NCBI GenBank assembly: GCA_022495995.1
Contig: JAFEMH010006926.1
Span: 1-64,000, forward strand
Source: Adenophora triphylla var. japonica
Lineage: Eukaryota > Streptophyta > Magnoliopsida > Asterales > Campanulaceae
Length of the DNA: 64,000 nucleotides
Direction of reading: 5' to 3'
Shown: piece after piece, positions 44,298-55,586 of the stretch
Numbering within the stretch: position 1 is the stretch's first letter
Layout: every line of letters begins with the position of its first letter
Notes under the pieces: model-generated
Seen by the model: only the letters and a program-made list of their open reading frames with translations
Databases searched by the model: none
What the model was told of the DNA's origin: nothing
Translations under genes and position numbers: made by a program

Positions 44298-44649
44298 TGT
44301 TGTATATGACTCGATTGAGAGTAAGGAATCAGTAAGTTAGGCACACCAAAAGATGTTATCTTTAAGGTATTTAATTCGTCCCACTATGGTGTAATGGTCT
44401 AAACGAATTTCACCTTCAGGATACAAAATCTACGCACTCTTATTCAAAGTTACACTCCTTTATATAACTAGGGAACAATAATCGAAGCTTTAAATGTTTG
44501 ACTCGAAGAATAGATTTGTTAAGAAGAAAGACGCAGGAAGTAATTAAAATCAGTATTTTTTCTGTATGTTTTCCAGAGGAGGCAACTCTATTTATAGAGT
44601 TTGTGTTGTGGTCTTGAAAAGACACAACTTATCCGAACTGGTGCCTCAG

Positions 44650-44775
44650 CAGTGCACGGCCGAGTCAACAAATTTGCACGGCCGCTCCAAGCTTTGCACG
44701 GCCGGGTCACCAAAATTGGCACGGCTGCTCCATACTTGCACGGGCGCGTTCTTTTGCCTTGCACAGCCGATCCGG
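44650..44775. repeat. Cluster of GCACGGCCG boxes in LTR
   Basis: TTGCACGGCCG-like words occur about every 24 bp, with linkers AGTCAACAAAT, CTCCAAGCT, GGTCACCAAAAT. The 5' LTR has the same cluster at 54,980-55,105. CG-rich in an AT-rich element, so it may be a binding or methylation site. Confidence 0.7.
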
Positions 44776-44887
44776 GTGTGCCTCTCTGAACAGTCATACC
44801 CTTAGCAAATGTCCATTCAAAGAGTCACAACCCAAAACATTTAAACTAATTTACTTTCTCACGCCTAATACCCGCTTCGATATTACT

Positions 44888-44892
<5 letters not shown>

Positions 44893-44956
<64 letters not shown>
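44893..44956. repeat. (AT)n microsatellite in 3' LTR
   Basis: About 63 bp of AT followed by ATAATATAAT. The 5' LTR counterpart is more than twice as long. Confidence 0.97.
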
Positions 44957-44960
<4 letters not shown>

Positions 44961-45234
44961 ATATAATATAATATAATACTCAAAACTTTTAAGCTACTTG
45001 ACATTTTCCCATAATAGAGGGAAGCTCAAGCAAGCTCATAGGAACTCTTCAAACTTAGCTATTATATACCAAGTTTAGCTCCACAAGTTTTATTAGTAAT
45101 TTCATGTGGGATAAAGAAGACACAAGAAGACAAGAAATGAAAATGAGACTTTTATACCATGAATGAAAGGTTGCTATACAAACTCAATATGGGAGATGAC
45201 CAAGTATTATATGTGAATACTACTATATATAGCA

Positions 45235-45810
45235 ATCCCCCACTTATTTACATATAATAACACTAAACAATTTCAGTTTCTTTACATAACGAATACCCAT
45301 TAAGTGGACGAGCCTTAAACTTTATGGTTGAATGTGAAACCTTTTGGGAGACATATCCTCGTCATGCATGATTTCATGTTCCTTTTGATCTTAGCAGCAC
45401 CTTGTAGTTGGGCCTTGTGCTTAATCCTGGTTTTCACAAGTACTCTAGAAATTTTACCGGAGTAATCCATAAGAAGCGGCCTCTCACTTCTTTACTTGTA
45501 TAGGTAGACTTATCGAGAATGTCCACAACGCATTCTACGAAAGCTATAAGTCTATTAAGAATTTTGAATACATCATAATCTTGTTGTGGTAATGAAAGTG
45601 CATAGGTCAGATTTGAAACTTTTGAATAGTGACACCCCCACTATTTTTAAGTTATGCACTAGAAATGTATCAAAGTTTCCATTTCACCAATGTCTAATAT
45701 TGAATTTCCTTTTAACTTTAAACATAAGGTGACAAATCTATGAATTGTACCTTAAGATAAAGTTGATTTCAATTAAGACATTGTTTCGACCGGTAACAGT
45801 CCCATATCTC
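45235..45810 (-). other. Polypurine tract and 3' untranslated region of copia element
   Basis: On the minus strand AAGTGGGGGAT (45,235-45,245) directly precedes the 3' LTR, the expected PPT. The rest is non-coding spacer after RNase H. Confidence 0.75.
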
Positions 45811-46335
45811 TCATGACCTTTGTAATTTTATCCCCTGATAAAGATTTTTTAGTGGATCAGTTAACATCTGATTTGTAGGAAGATACTCAAGTGATATCTT
45901 TCCCTTTTTAACCATATCTCTAATATGATTATATCTCATAGCAATGTGTTTGCTATGATTTGATATTCTCTCATTCTTTGTATTGAATATGGCAGCTTGA
46001 TTATCACAATACAAAGTTATGGCTCCTTTCTTAGAATCAATAAATGGTATGGTTCTTAAAAATCTTCTAAACCATATTAAATCTTTACTAGTCATTGACA
46101 TGGCTATATACTCAGATTCCATAGAAGACAAAGCAACACATGTTTGTCTTTTTGAAGACCAAGCAACTATGGCTCCTCCAATGGTAAATAACCAACCACT
46201 CGTTGATTTGGAGTTGGTTACATCTGATGCCCAATTTGCATCACTATAACATTCAAGTATAGGTGAATTACACTTGTAATGTAAGCCATAGTTTATTGTG
46301 AATTTTAAGTACCTTAGTACTCTTTTTAGTTCCGT
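45811..46335 (-). pseudogene. pol: Copia RNase H
   Basis: The open part (46,131-45,811) starts MSSMESEYIAMSMTSKDLIW and holds LYCDNQAAIFNTKN, HIAMRYNHIRDMVKKG and YLPTNQMLTDPL, the active-site Glu and Asp and the terminal motif of copia RNase H. Between 46,335 and 46,132 the upstream RNase H part (YSDANWASDVTNS-like words, read in broken frame) is recognisable but interrupted. Confidence 0.85.
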
Positions 46336-47192
46336 TTAATGTTCTTCACTTGGATTACTTGTAAATCTACTAAGTATGCCAATTGCACATGCAAGATCAG
46401 GTCTTGTATGATTAACCACATACATTATGCTACCAATTATCTTGGCATATTCTCCTTGATTTACGGCCTCGCCTTTATTTGGAACTAACTTCATATGAGG
46501 GTCAATAGGACTTTTACTTATTTTACAATCAAAATAATTAAACTTCTTTAATATTTCCTCAATGTAATGAGATTGAGTTAATATGTAAGTTTTGTCCTTT
46601 TTGATCATCTTAACCCCTAAAATGACATCTATTGGACCTAAGTCCTTCATGTCAAACACTTGCTTTAAATAGTTCTTTGTTTCATTTATACAATTGATAT
46701 AAAACAAAATATTAGCAAGTCATCAACATATAAAGTTATAACAACTTTATAGTTAAGAGTAACTTTAGTAAAAACACAACTTTCTACTTTACTACTCTTA
46801 AAATCAAACTTTTGAATTTTGTGCTTAAACTTTTTGTACCATTGAATTGGTGCTTGTTTAAGTCCATATAGAGATTTCTTTAATTTACATACTTTGTGTT
46901 CTTCTCCTTTAGAGATATAACCCTCGGGTTGTTGTATGTAAATCTCTTCATCAAAATCTCCATTTAAGAATGTTGTTTTAACATCCATTTGATGAACATC
47001 TAGTCCATGACGGATGCTATAGCAAACATAGTTCTAATTGATGTAAATTTAGTGACCGGTGAAAATGTTTCGAAATAGTCAATTTCTTCTTTTTGACTAT
47101 AACCTTTGGCAGCTAATTTTGCCTTGTACTTATCAATAGTACCATCAGTTTTGAGTTTCTTTTTCAAAACCCACTTGCAACCAATAGGTTTA
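46336..47192 (-). pseudogene. pol: Copia reverse transcriptase, 3' side of the CACTA insertion
   Basis: From the insertion site the minus strand reads KPIGCKWVLKKKLKTDGT, KYKAKLAAKGYSQKEEIDY and FETFSPVTKFTSIRTM. A break near 47,005 leads to DVKTTFLNGDFDEEIYIQQP and LKKSLYGLKQAPIQWYKKF, and the catalytic YVDDLLIF (near 46,710). A further break leads to the thumb and connection (KDLGPIDVILGVKM, YIEEILKKFNYFDC, GSIMYVVNHTRPDLA). Active-site aspartates are present but the frame is broken at least twice. Confidence 0.9.
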
Positions 47193-47910
47193 GTACACTA
47201 CAAGAAAAACGACAGTTACCGACGGAAAAATCCGTCACTAAATGCCAAAAATCCGTCACTAAATCAATTTAGCGACGGATTTTAGACGTAAAAAATCCGA
47301 TGTTAAAACGTGCGTCGCTAAATTTTCCGACGGATTACCGACGGTTCTCAATCAGATTTAGCGACGAAAATTTCCGTCGCTAATGTTTTAAAATCCGTCG
47401 GTAATTTGGTAAAATAAAAGACCAAATTAAAGCATTATGCCGACGGATTAGCGTCGAAAAATTCCGTCGCTATTTAAACGGTCGTTTTATTTTTTGGACC
47501 ATTTTCGTGACGGATTATCGACGGATCATTTCGTCGTTATTTAAATGGTCATTTTATTTTTTGGACCATTTTAGTGACGGATTATCGACGGATCATTCCG
47601 TCGCTATTTAAATGGTCGTTTATTTTTTGAACCATTTTAGTGACGAAATATCGACGGATCATTCAGTTGCTATTATTTATGTTGCTGTAATTATTATTTT
47701 ATTATTAATATTAGTGACGGAATATCCCGTCGCTATTTTTTATGCTGTAATAGTAAGTTTTATTATTTAATATTACTGACGGATTATTCCGTCACTAAAT
47801 TTATTAAAAAAAATCAATATTTATTCGTTTTTTTATATGCCGAATTATTGAGGAGTTTCCCGACGAATATTTTCAATGCTAAATTTATATTTTATATTAA
47901 AAAATTTTTA

Positions 47911-47916
47911 TATATA

Positions 47917-47984
<68 letters not shown>
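47911..47984. repeat. (AT)n microsatellite in CACTA
   Basis: AT dinucleotide run in the CACTA left part. Confidence 0.97.
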
Positions 47985-47986
<2 letters not shown>

Positions 47987-48549
47987 AAAACAAATTATAA
48001 TGTCAATCAATTTAAATCAGTCCCTTTAACTTTTCTTACTCTCAAATCACTTCCATAACTTTTATTAATCTTAAATCAGTTTAAATTTCACAGTTACACT
48101 TTGCTCCCTTAAACTTCTTTTATATGCAAATTAGTCCTTACATATCCTTTCATTTCAACTTTGATCACCATCACACCAATAGTATAATGAACAAAGTCCA
48201 ATGAAACAAATTCCAACCAAGAAAATTAAATCAAATTTCAAATGAGAAAAATTGAACAAAATTCCATCAAGAAAATTAACACATAACCTATACAAATTCA
48301 AAAATTTACACAATGGAGAAACTTGAGTCAATCTATATCACTTCTTCAAACAACAATGAACCTCCAGAAACTACTGGAAGCATGCATCAATCAACAATAA
48401 AATGACACCCACTTTCGATAGGAAATCAAATCATTTAGGGAATTTGACAGAGAACCAGTTTCCAGCAAAGATTCATCATCGACGTGTTGGCTGCACAAAT
48501 TCTGGCTCCCTTAGGATTGTTGTTCATAAGGTGTACTAGATCTTAAAAT

Positions 48550-48945
48550 ATTACTGTAAAGGGAGGCGACGGTGATGGCAGTGAAGGGGAGAGGGGGCGA
48601 CGGTGATGGCAGTGAAGGGAAGAGGGGGCGACGGTGATGCAGTGAAGGGGAGGAAATGAGGGAGGCGGCTGGAAGGGGAGGAAAATAATGTGGCATGGTG
48701 TTGGTCCGGCTCAGATTTGAGGTAGTGAAGGGGTGATTGAGAGAGAATGAGGGAGGCGACGGTGATGGCAGTGAAGGGGGGAGGGGCCGACGGTGATGGC
48801 AGTGAAGGGGAGAGGGGGCGACGGTGATTGCAGTGAAGGGGAGAGGGGGCGATGGTGATGCAGTGAAGGGGAGAGAATGAAGAAGGCGGCTGGAAGGGGA
48901 GGAAAAGTGAAGGGGAGAGAATGAGGGAGGCACCGGAAGGGGGAG
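48550..48945. repeat. GC-rich minisatellite in CACTA
   Basis: Units of about 30 bp with GGCGACGGTGATGGCAGTGA and AGGGGAGAG are repeated around ten times with variants (GGCGGCTGGAAGGGGAGG). The 140-codon minus-strand frame through it is Pro/Ser low-complexity and not a gene. Confidence 0.85.
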
Positions 48946-49020
48946 GAAAATAATGTGGAAGGGTTTAGTTACAATGATTTTGGAACATTGGATGTATGTA
49001 ATTAATGGTCCAGATTAATC

Positions 49021-49735
49021 TAAAAGTCAATCCTCGTGAAATTAGAAAGCCAATCAAATGAGTGTATTTGTGTTTTTGCTGGATGAATTTGGACCATTGG
49101 ATTCATTTATATTTGATATATTTAATGGTGAAGATGTTGCTTGGGGTAATGATCCATGTGAATATATGTGTTCTAATGATTTATTGCCACCTCTTATGTT
49201 TATTTTTTATCACAAAAAACTTTTAATGATCATAATAATTAGTAAAAATAATTATTAATATACCTAATAATTGAATAATATACAATAAATAAAAATTATG
49301 ATAATAATGTTGAATAAAATACGTAAAACAACAAAATAAATTAAATTTCTAAGAAATATTAATATACCTAAGCCTTGAATTCCACTCTAAATCCTAAAAC
49401 AATAATGCCTAAAAATATAATTTATTGATAATAATAATTTAATAATTTAAACTTCTAAAAATATTAATATACCTAAGTAATAATTGGCAGTAATAAATTA
49501 TAAAAAATACTTATTAACAATAATAATAATTTAGAAATCAATCCATGTGAAAATAGGGGAGCCAATCAAAGGAAGTGTATTTGTGTTTTTGCAGGATCAA
49601 TTTGAACCATTGAATTCATTTATATTTGATGTATTTAATGGTGAAGATGTTGCTTGGGGGTAATGATCCATGTGTATATATATGTTATAATGATTTATTG
49701 CCACCTGTATTTAATTGTTTATCACAAAAAACTTT
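49021..49735. repeat. Direct repeat pair in CACTA
   Basis: The segment around 49,030-49,220 (AATCAAATGAGTGTATTTGT, GGTGAAGATGTTGCTTGGGG) recurs at about 49,545-49,735, with AT-rich spacer between. No gene. Confidence 0.8.
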
Positions 49736-50019
49736 TAATGACCATAATAATTAATAAAAATAGTTATTAATATAAAAAATGATTTAAAATATAAAATAAT
49801 AGTATCTAATAATAATAATTAAATAATATATAACAATATATCATAATAATAATAATATACATGTTTTCTTGATGATTATAATAATTATTTAAAATAATAA
49901 ACAACAATAATAATAATTTGTCTTTCAAAAAAATTATAAATATAAAATAATATTTTATCATAATAATAATTAAATAAAAAATAATATTTAATAATAATAA
50001 TAGTAATAATCATACCCTA

Positions 50020-50800
50020 ACACATAAATTTATACACCTAAATCCTAAATCATATACCACAATACCTTAAACCATACCACATACCCTAAACCCTAAATCA
50101 TATGCCTTAACACCTTATACCCTATATCCTATACCCTATATACCCTATATACTGTATCCTATACCCTATATACTATACCCTATACCATGTACCCTATACC
50201 CTATATACTATACCCTATACCTTATACCCTATACCCTATATACTATATCCTATACCCTATACCCTATACCATATACCATATACCCTATATCCTATACCCT
50301 ACATCCTATACTCTATACCCTATACCCCTATTCCCTATATACTATACCCTATACCCTATACCCTATATACTATACCCTATACCTTATACCCTATACCCTA
50401 TATACTATACCCTATACCCTACACCCTATACCCTATATACTATACCCTATACCCTAAATCATATACCCTATACCCTATACCCTATACCCTATACCCTATA
50501 CTCTATACCCTATAAACTATACCCTATACCCTATATACTATACCCTATACCCTATATCCTATACCTTATATCCTATACCCTATACCTTATACCCTATATA
50601 CTATACCCTATACTCTATACCCTATATACTATACCCTATACCTTATACCCTATACCCTATATATTATACCCTATACTCTATACCCTATACCCTATACCCT
50701 ATACTCTATACCCTATACCGTATACTCTATACCCTAAACCCTATACCCTATACCCTATACCCTATACACTATACACTATACTCTATACCCTAAATGTATA
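50020..50800. repeat. Telomere-like CCCTATA heptamer array in CACTA
   Basis: About 700 bp of the 7-mer CCCTATA with frequent shifts (CCCTATATACTATA) and a few true CCCTAAA units at the left edge (CATACCCTAAACCCTAAATC near 50,080) and near the right. It differs from the plant telomere repeat by one base. The 204-codon YPIPYTLYP frame is only a reading of the repeat. Confidence 0.93.
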
Positions 50801-51320
50801 GTTTTTTTATTTTTTATGAATATAAATAAATATTTTGGACATTTTTTAGCATTGAAGTTTTTTTCAAAAAGTTATATAAAAAAAGTTAGAAAAAAATAAA
50901 CAAATGAAAGTATAATAAAGAAATCAGGGACGGGTAAAATTCTTTAATTTTTATTTATAAATGTATAGTTTTTTTTATTTTTTATGAATATAAATAAATA
51001 TAAATAAATATTTTGGACATTTTTTAGTATTGAAGTTTTTTTCAAAAAGTTATATAAAAAAGGTTAGAAAAAAAATTAAACATATGAAAGTATAATAAAA
51101 AAATCAGGGACGGGTAAAATTCTTTAATTTCTATTTATAAATGTATAGTTTTTTTTTTATTTTTTATGAATATAAATAAATATTTTGGACATTTTTTAGT
51201 GTTGAAGTTTTTTTTCAAAAAGTTATATAAAAAAAGTTAGAAAAAAATAAACAAATGAAAGTATATTAAAGAAATCAGGGACTGGTAAAATTCTTTAATT
51301 TTTTATTTATAAATGTATAG
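50791..51320. repeat. Three tandem copies of a 170-180 bp AT-rich unit
   Basis: Each unit contains TAAATGTATAGTTTTTTT, TATTTTGGACATTTTTTAG, and AATCAGGGACGGGTAAAATT (one copy ACTGGT). Copies start near 50,791, 50,960 and 51,140. Confidence 0.9.
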
Positions 51321-51369
51321 TTTTTTTATTTGTAAAAAAATCCACTACTAACCAACATCTCAAATATAA

Positions 51370-51830
51370 ATTTAATAATTATTTTAAATAATTTAGCAAC
51401 GACTCAAATCCGTCGGTAATAATATGTAATCAATTTACTGACGGATTTTAATCTGTCGGTAATTAAATTCGTCACTAATCCATCGCTAACTTAAAATATA
51501 AATTTAATAATTATTTTAAATAATTTAGCAACGACTCAAATCCGTCGATAATAATATGTAATTAATTTACCAACGAATTTTAATCTGTCGGTAATTAAAT
51601 CCATCACTAATTCGTCACTAACCTAAAATATAATTTTAATAATTATTTTAAATAATTTAGCAACGACTCAAATCCGTCGGTAATAATATAAAAATTAATT
51701 TATCGACGGATTTTAATCCGTCAGTAATTAAATCCGTCACTAATCCGTCGCTAACCTAAAATATAAATTTAATAATTATTTTAAATAATTTAGCAACGAC
51801 TCAAATCCGTCGGTAAAAATATCCGTCGCC
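51370..51830. repeat. Tandem copies of a 120-125 bp CACTA subterminal unit
   Basis: The unit TTTAGCAACGACTCAAATCC..GTCGGTAATAATAT recurs at about 51,403, 51,524, 51,656 and 51,788 and carries several TCCGTCGGTAA words, so it extends the subterminal repeat zone inward. Confidence 0.88.
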
Positions 51831-52076
51831 ATTCCATCATAAATCCGTCGGTAAAAAAGTGCGCAAATTTTTTGCGCCAAAATGGTGACGGATTAGAGAC
51901 GGAATGGAATCCGTCGGCATATCCGTCACTAAATCCGTCGGTAATCTCATCCAAATTTGGTTTTTTGTTTTTCACCCTAGGTCGTTGCTATTTTGTCGCT
52001 AATCCGTCGGTATTAGCGACGAAATTATTTCCGTCGCTAATTTTCGTCGGTATCTGTCAGTTTTCTTGTAGTGGTA

Positions 52077-53092
52077 TTAGGAGGAGGATTGACTAGAGTC
52101 CATGTTTCATTATCAAGTATAGATTCGATTTCATCATCCATGGCTCTTTTCCACAAGTCTTAATCAGACATAGACATAGCTTCTTGAAAAGTTTTAGGAT
52201 CCTCTTCTAACATATATGTAAACATGCTAGGACCAAGATTCTTTTCAATTCTTTGTCTTTTGCTTCTCCTTAACTCAACTATTTCTTCATTTTCATTGTT
52301 GTCTAAATTTTCATCATTAGCGATGGCATCACCATTATCATGTGAACTTGATGCTTTTTCTACTTCAAGTTCTTTTGAAAATTTATGGTTTATATCTACC
52401 TTGTCTATACTTTTTATGTTTAAATGTTCATAAAAATTAGCATGTGTAGCTTCAAACACACGATTGTCATTAATTCTCATAAATCTATATGCTTTGCTTA
52501 TTGAAGAATAACCAATAAATATAGATTTCACAGCTTTGCTCCCAAGTTTATTTCTTTTCAAAGTTGCATCTAAAACATATGCAATACAACTCCATACCTT
52601 TAAATGTGAAATATTAGGCTTACGCCCATTAAATAATTCGTATGGAGTTTTCATATGTTTATTCACAATTCTGTTACAAATGTAAACAGAACTTAATAGT
52701 GCCTCTCCCCAATACCTCATTGGTAATTTTGAATGTATAATCATGGCACTAACCATCTCCATTAAGGATCGATTTTTCCTCTCGGCTACTCCATTTTGTG
52801 GTGGAGTATTAGGTGCTGAAGATTCCCTAACAATTCCATTTTGTTGACAAAATGAAATCATCTCGTTTGAGAAATATTCACCACCTCTATCCGATCTTAA
52901 TCGTTTTATCCTAAGATTGGTTTGAATTTCAACTTCGGCTTTGAAAATTTTAAACTTGTCAAAAGCTTCATCTTTTGTTCTAAGTAAATACACATATGCA
53001 AACTTAGAAAAATCATCAATGAACGTAATAAAATAACGTTTTTCCCCTCTTGTCAAAACATCTTTGTTGTCACAAATATCGGTATGAATTAA
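52077..53092 (-). pseudogene. pol: Copia integrase and start of reverse transcriptase
   Basis: The integrase DDE core is clear: ITFIDDFSKFAYVYLLRTKD (Asp), IKRLRSDRGGEYFSNEMISF (Asp), PPQNGVAERKNRSLMEMV (Glu), then YWGEALLSSVYICNRIV, KVWSCIAYVLDATLKRNKLG and FIGYSSISKAYRF. After a Ser/Asp/Asn-rich linker the reverse-transcriptase start (MDDEIESILDNETWTLVNPP, read from about 52,140) runs into the CACTA element at 52,074. A stop after AMSMSD (52,160) breaks the linker. It would integrate copia cDNA. Confidence 0.9.
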
Positions 53093-54598
53093 CTAAAGTA
53101 ACCTAGTTGATCTTACTACACTTTTAAAAGATGTTTTAGTCAACTTAGATTGAGCGCAACATTCACAATTATTCATAGAATAAATAGTCGAAGATTTAGG
53201 AATATACTCATATTTAATCATACGACTCATTGCATTCATACTAATATGTCCTAATCTAGAATGCCAAAAATCATACTTTTCAACATTAAAATTAGAATCA
53301 ACAAAGACAGCAGAACTGATAATTTTATTATCAATGCTCAATAAATACATTTGGTCTTTAATGTAGCCCTTTCCAACAAACGTCCCATTTTTAGTGATAT
53401 TCACTTGTTGGGTGCGGAAGGTTACCTTAAAGCCATTTTCGTCCAATTTAGGGACGGATACAAGATTTTTCCTCATAGAGGGAATATGATACACATTTTT
53501 CAAAGTAAGAGTCTTTCCCGAAGTGAGGGGGAGAATAATGGTCCCTATGCCCAAGACCTCACTTGTAGAAGCATTTCCCATATAAACAGCTTTCGGCTCT
53601 TTCACTTCTTCATATGTTTTGAACAAGCTTCGATTTGGAGTTACATGACATGTAGCCCCTGAATCAATCCACCAATCTGAGTCGACATTGTTGACTAGAT
53701 AGATTTCGAAAAGCATGCTAATGAAGTTGCTCTTAACTACATTTGCTTGTTCATTTTTCTGTTGCCCTTTGCGGTAATAGCAGTCCTTAGCCAAATGGTT
53801 TGTTTTTCCACAAACATAACAAGAACTCTTCTGCTTTTTCTTAGCTTTACCCTTCCCATCATTTTTAAAGTTGTTTTTCCGTTTGAATTTTTCTTGGTTT
53901 CCCTTGGAAGTTCCGGCAACGTTTTTATTTTCCACATAGTTTACACCATCAATCTTCTCAGAAATTGAGCCATCACATTTGAGACTTTCAGTCTCAATTT
54001 GGATGCCTTGAAGAAGTTCATCTAAAGAGATGGACTTTTTCTTATAATTCAATTTGTTTTGGTAATATTTCCAAGAAGGTGGAAGTTTACCAATGATGGT
54101 TGAAATTTGGAATGTCTCAGAAATGGGTTCACCCGCATCGGCACATTCGATGGCTATGTCATTGAGTTCGTTAACCTGATCAATGACAGGCCTTGAGTCT
54201 ACCATCTTGTATTCAACAAATTTATTGACCAAAAAAGATTTATTACCAGCATCTTCATTGATGTACCTTCATTTGATTGCAAACCAAACATCAGCGGCGG
54301 TCTTGTGTATTTGGAACACGTTGAACAACGTGTTGTTTAATGCTTGCAGAATGGTGAATCGGCAAATGAAGTCATCCAATTTCCATTTCTTCACTTTTTC
54401 CTCATCCTCGGTTTTCTGTGCCTCGGTTGCTTTCTCATTTTAATTCTCCTTTGGACAAGGATCACATAGCACATAGAATACCTTTGCAATGGTGAGAAGG
54501 TATTCCATCTTCAAGCTCCAGCGCTTGTAGTTCAGCCCATTTAGCCTTTCTAACTTATTTGCTTCGGGTAATTGTCCCTTCATCAAAACTAACTCCAT
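53093..54598 (-). pseudogene. gag: Copia Gag, protease and GAG-pre-integrase
   Basis: The start is probably ATG 54,598 (MELVLMKGQLPEANKLERLN), only 27 bp inside the LTR. Two stops occur before 54,233; from there the frame is open. It reads FLVNKFVEYKMVDSRPVIDQ, ETFQISTIIGKLPPSWKYYQ, a zinc knuckle (CYVCGKTNHLAKDC), the protease WWIDSGATCHVTPNRSLF, and the pre-integrase zinc domain WHSRLGHISMNAMSRMI. A TAG at 53,093-53,095 separates it from the integrase in the same frame, where a Glu codon is usual. I see no classic tRNA-Met primer site between LTR and ATG. Confidence 0.9.
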
Positions 54599-54625
54599 CT
54601 ATACGAAAATTAAATACCTTAAAAC

Positions 54626-55586
<961 letters not shown>

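Larger units (their letters stand above)
44298..45234 (-). repeat. 3' LTR of copia element
   Basis: Read on the plus strand it starts TGTTGTATATG and ends TATATAGCA, imperfect inverted ends. It includes the AT run (44,893-44,956) and six or so GCACGGCCG-like words at 44,650-44,775, spaced about 24 bp apart. Confidence 0.85.
47196..52073. mobile_element. Non-autonomous CACTA element inserted in copia pol
   Basis: Ends are CACTACAAGAAAAACGACAG and CTGTCAGTTTTCTTGTAGTG, near-perfect inverted repeats, with the 3-bp duplication GTA on both sides (47,193-47,195 and 52,074-52,076). Removing the element and one GTA restores an uninterrupted copia frame across the junction (PPPN to TKPIG), so the host ORF was cut cleanly. 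Subterminal DNA on both sides is dense with CCGTCGCTAA / TTAGCGACGG words. The 4.9-kb interior has no transposase but several repeat arrays, listed separately. Confidence 0.95.

Noticed and set aside
48511..48933. 140-codon Pro/Ser/His-rich ORF on the minus strand
   Set aside because: It lies wholly within the GC-rich minisatellite; similar frames arise in any such repeat.
50187..50801. 204-codon ORF of YPIPYTLYP repeats
   Set aside because: It is a reading of the CCCTATA heptamer array; length is due to the repeat period and no family matches.
54599..54625. tRNA-Met primer site of the copia element
   Set aside because: The bases next to the 5' LTR (GTTTTAAGGTATTTAATTTT on the minus strand) do not match TGGTATCAGAGC or another primer I recognise.
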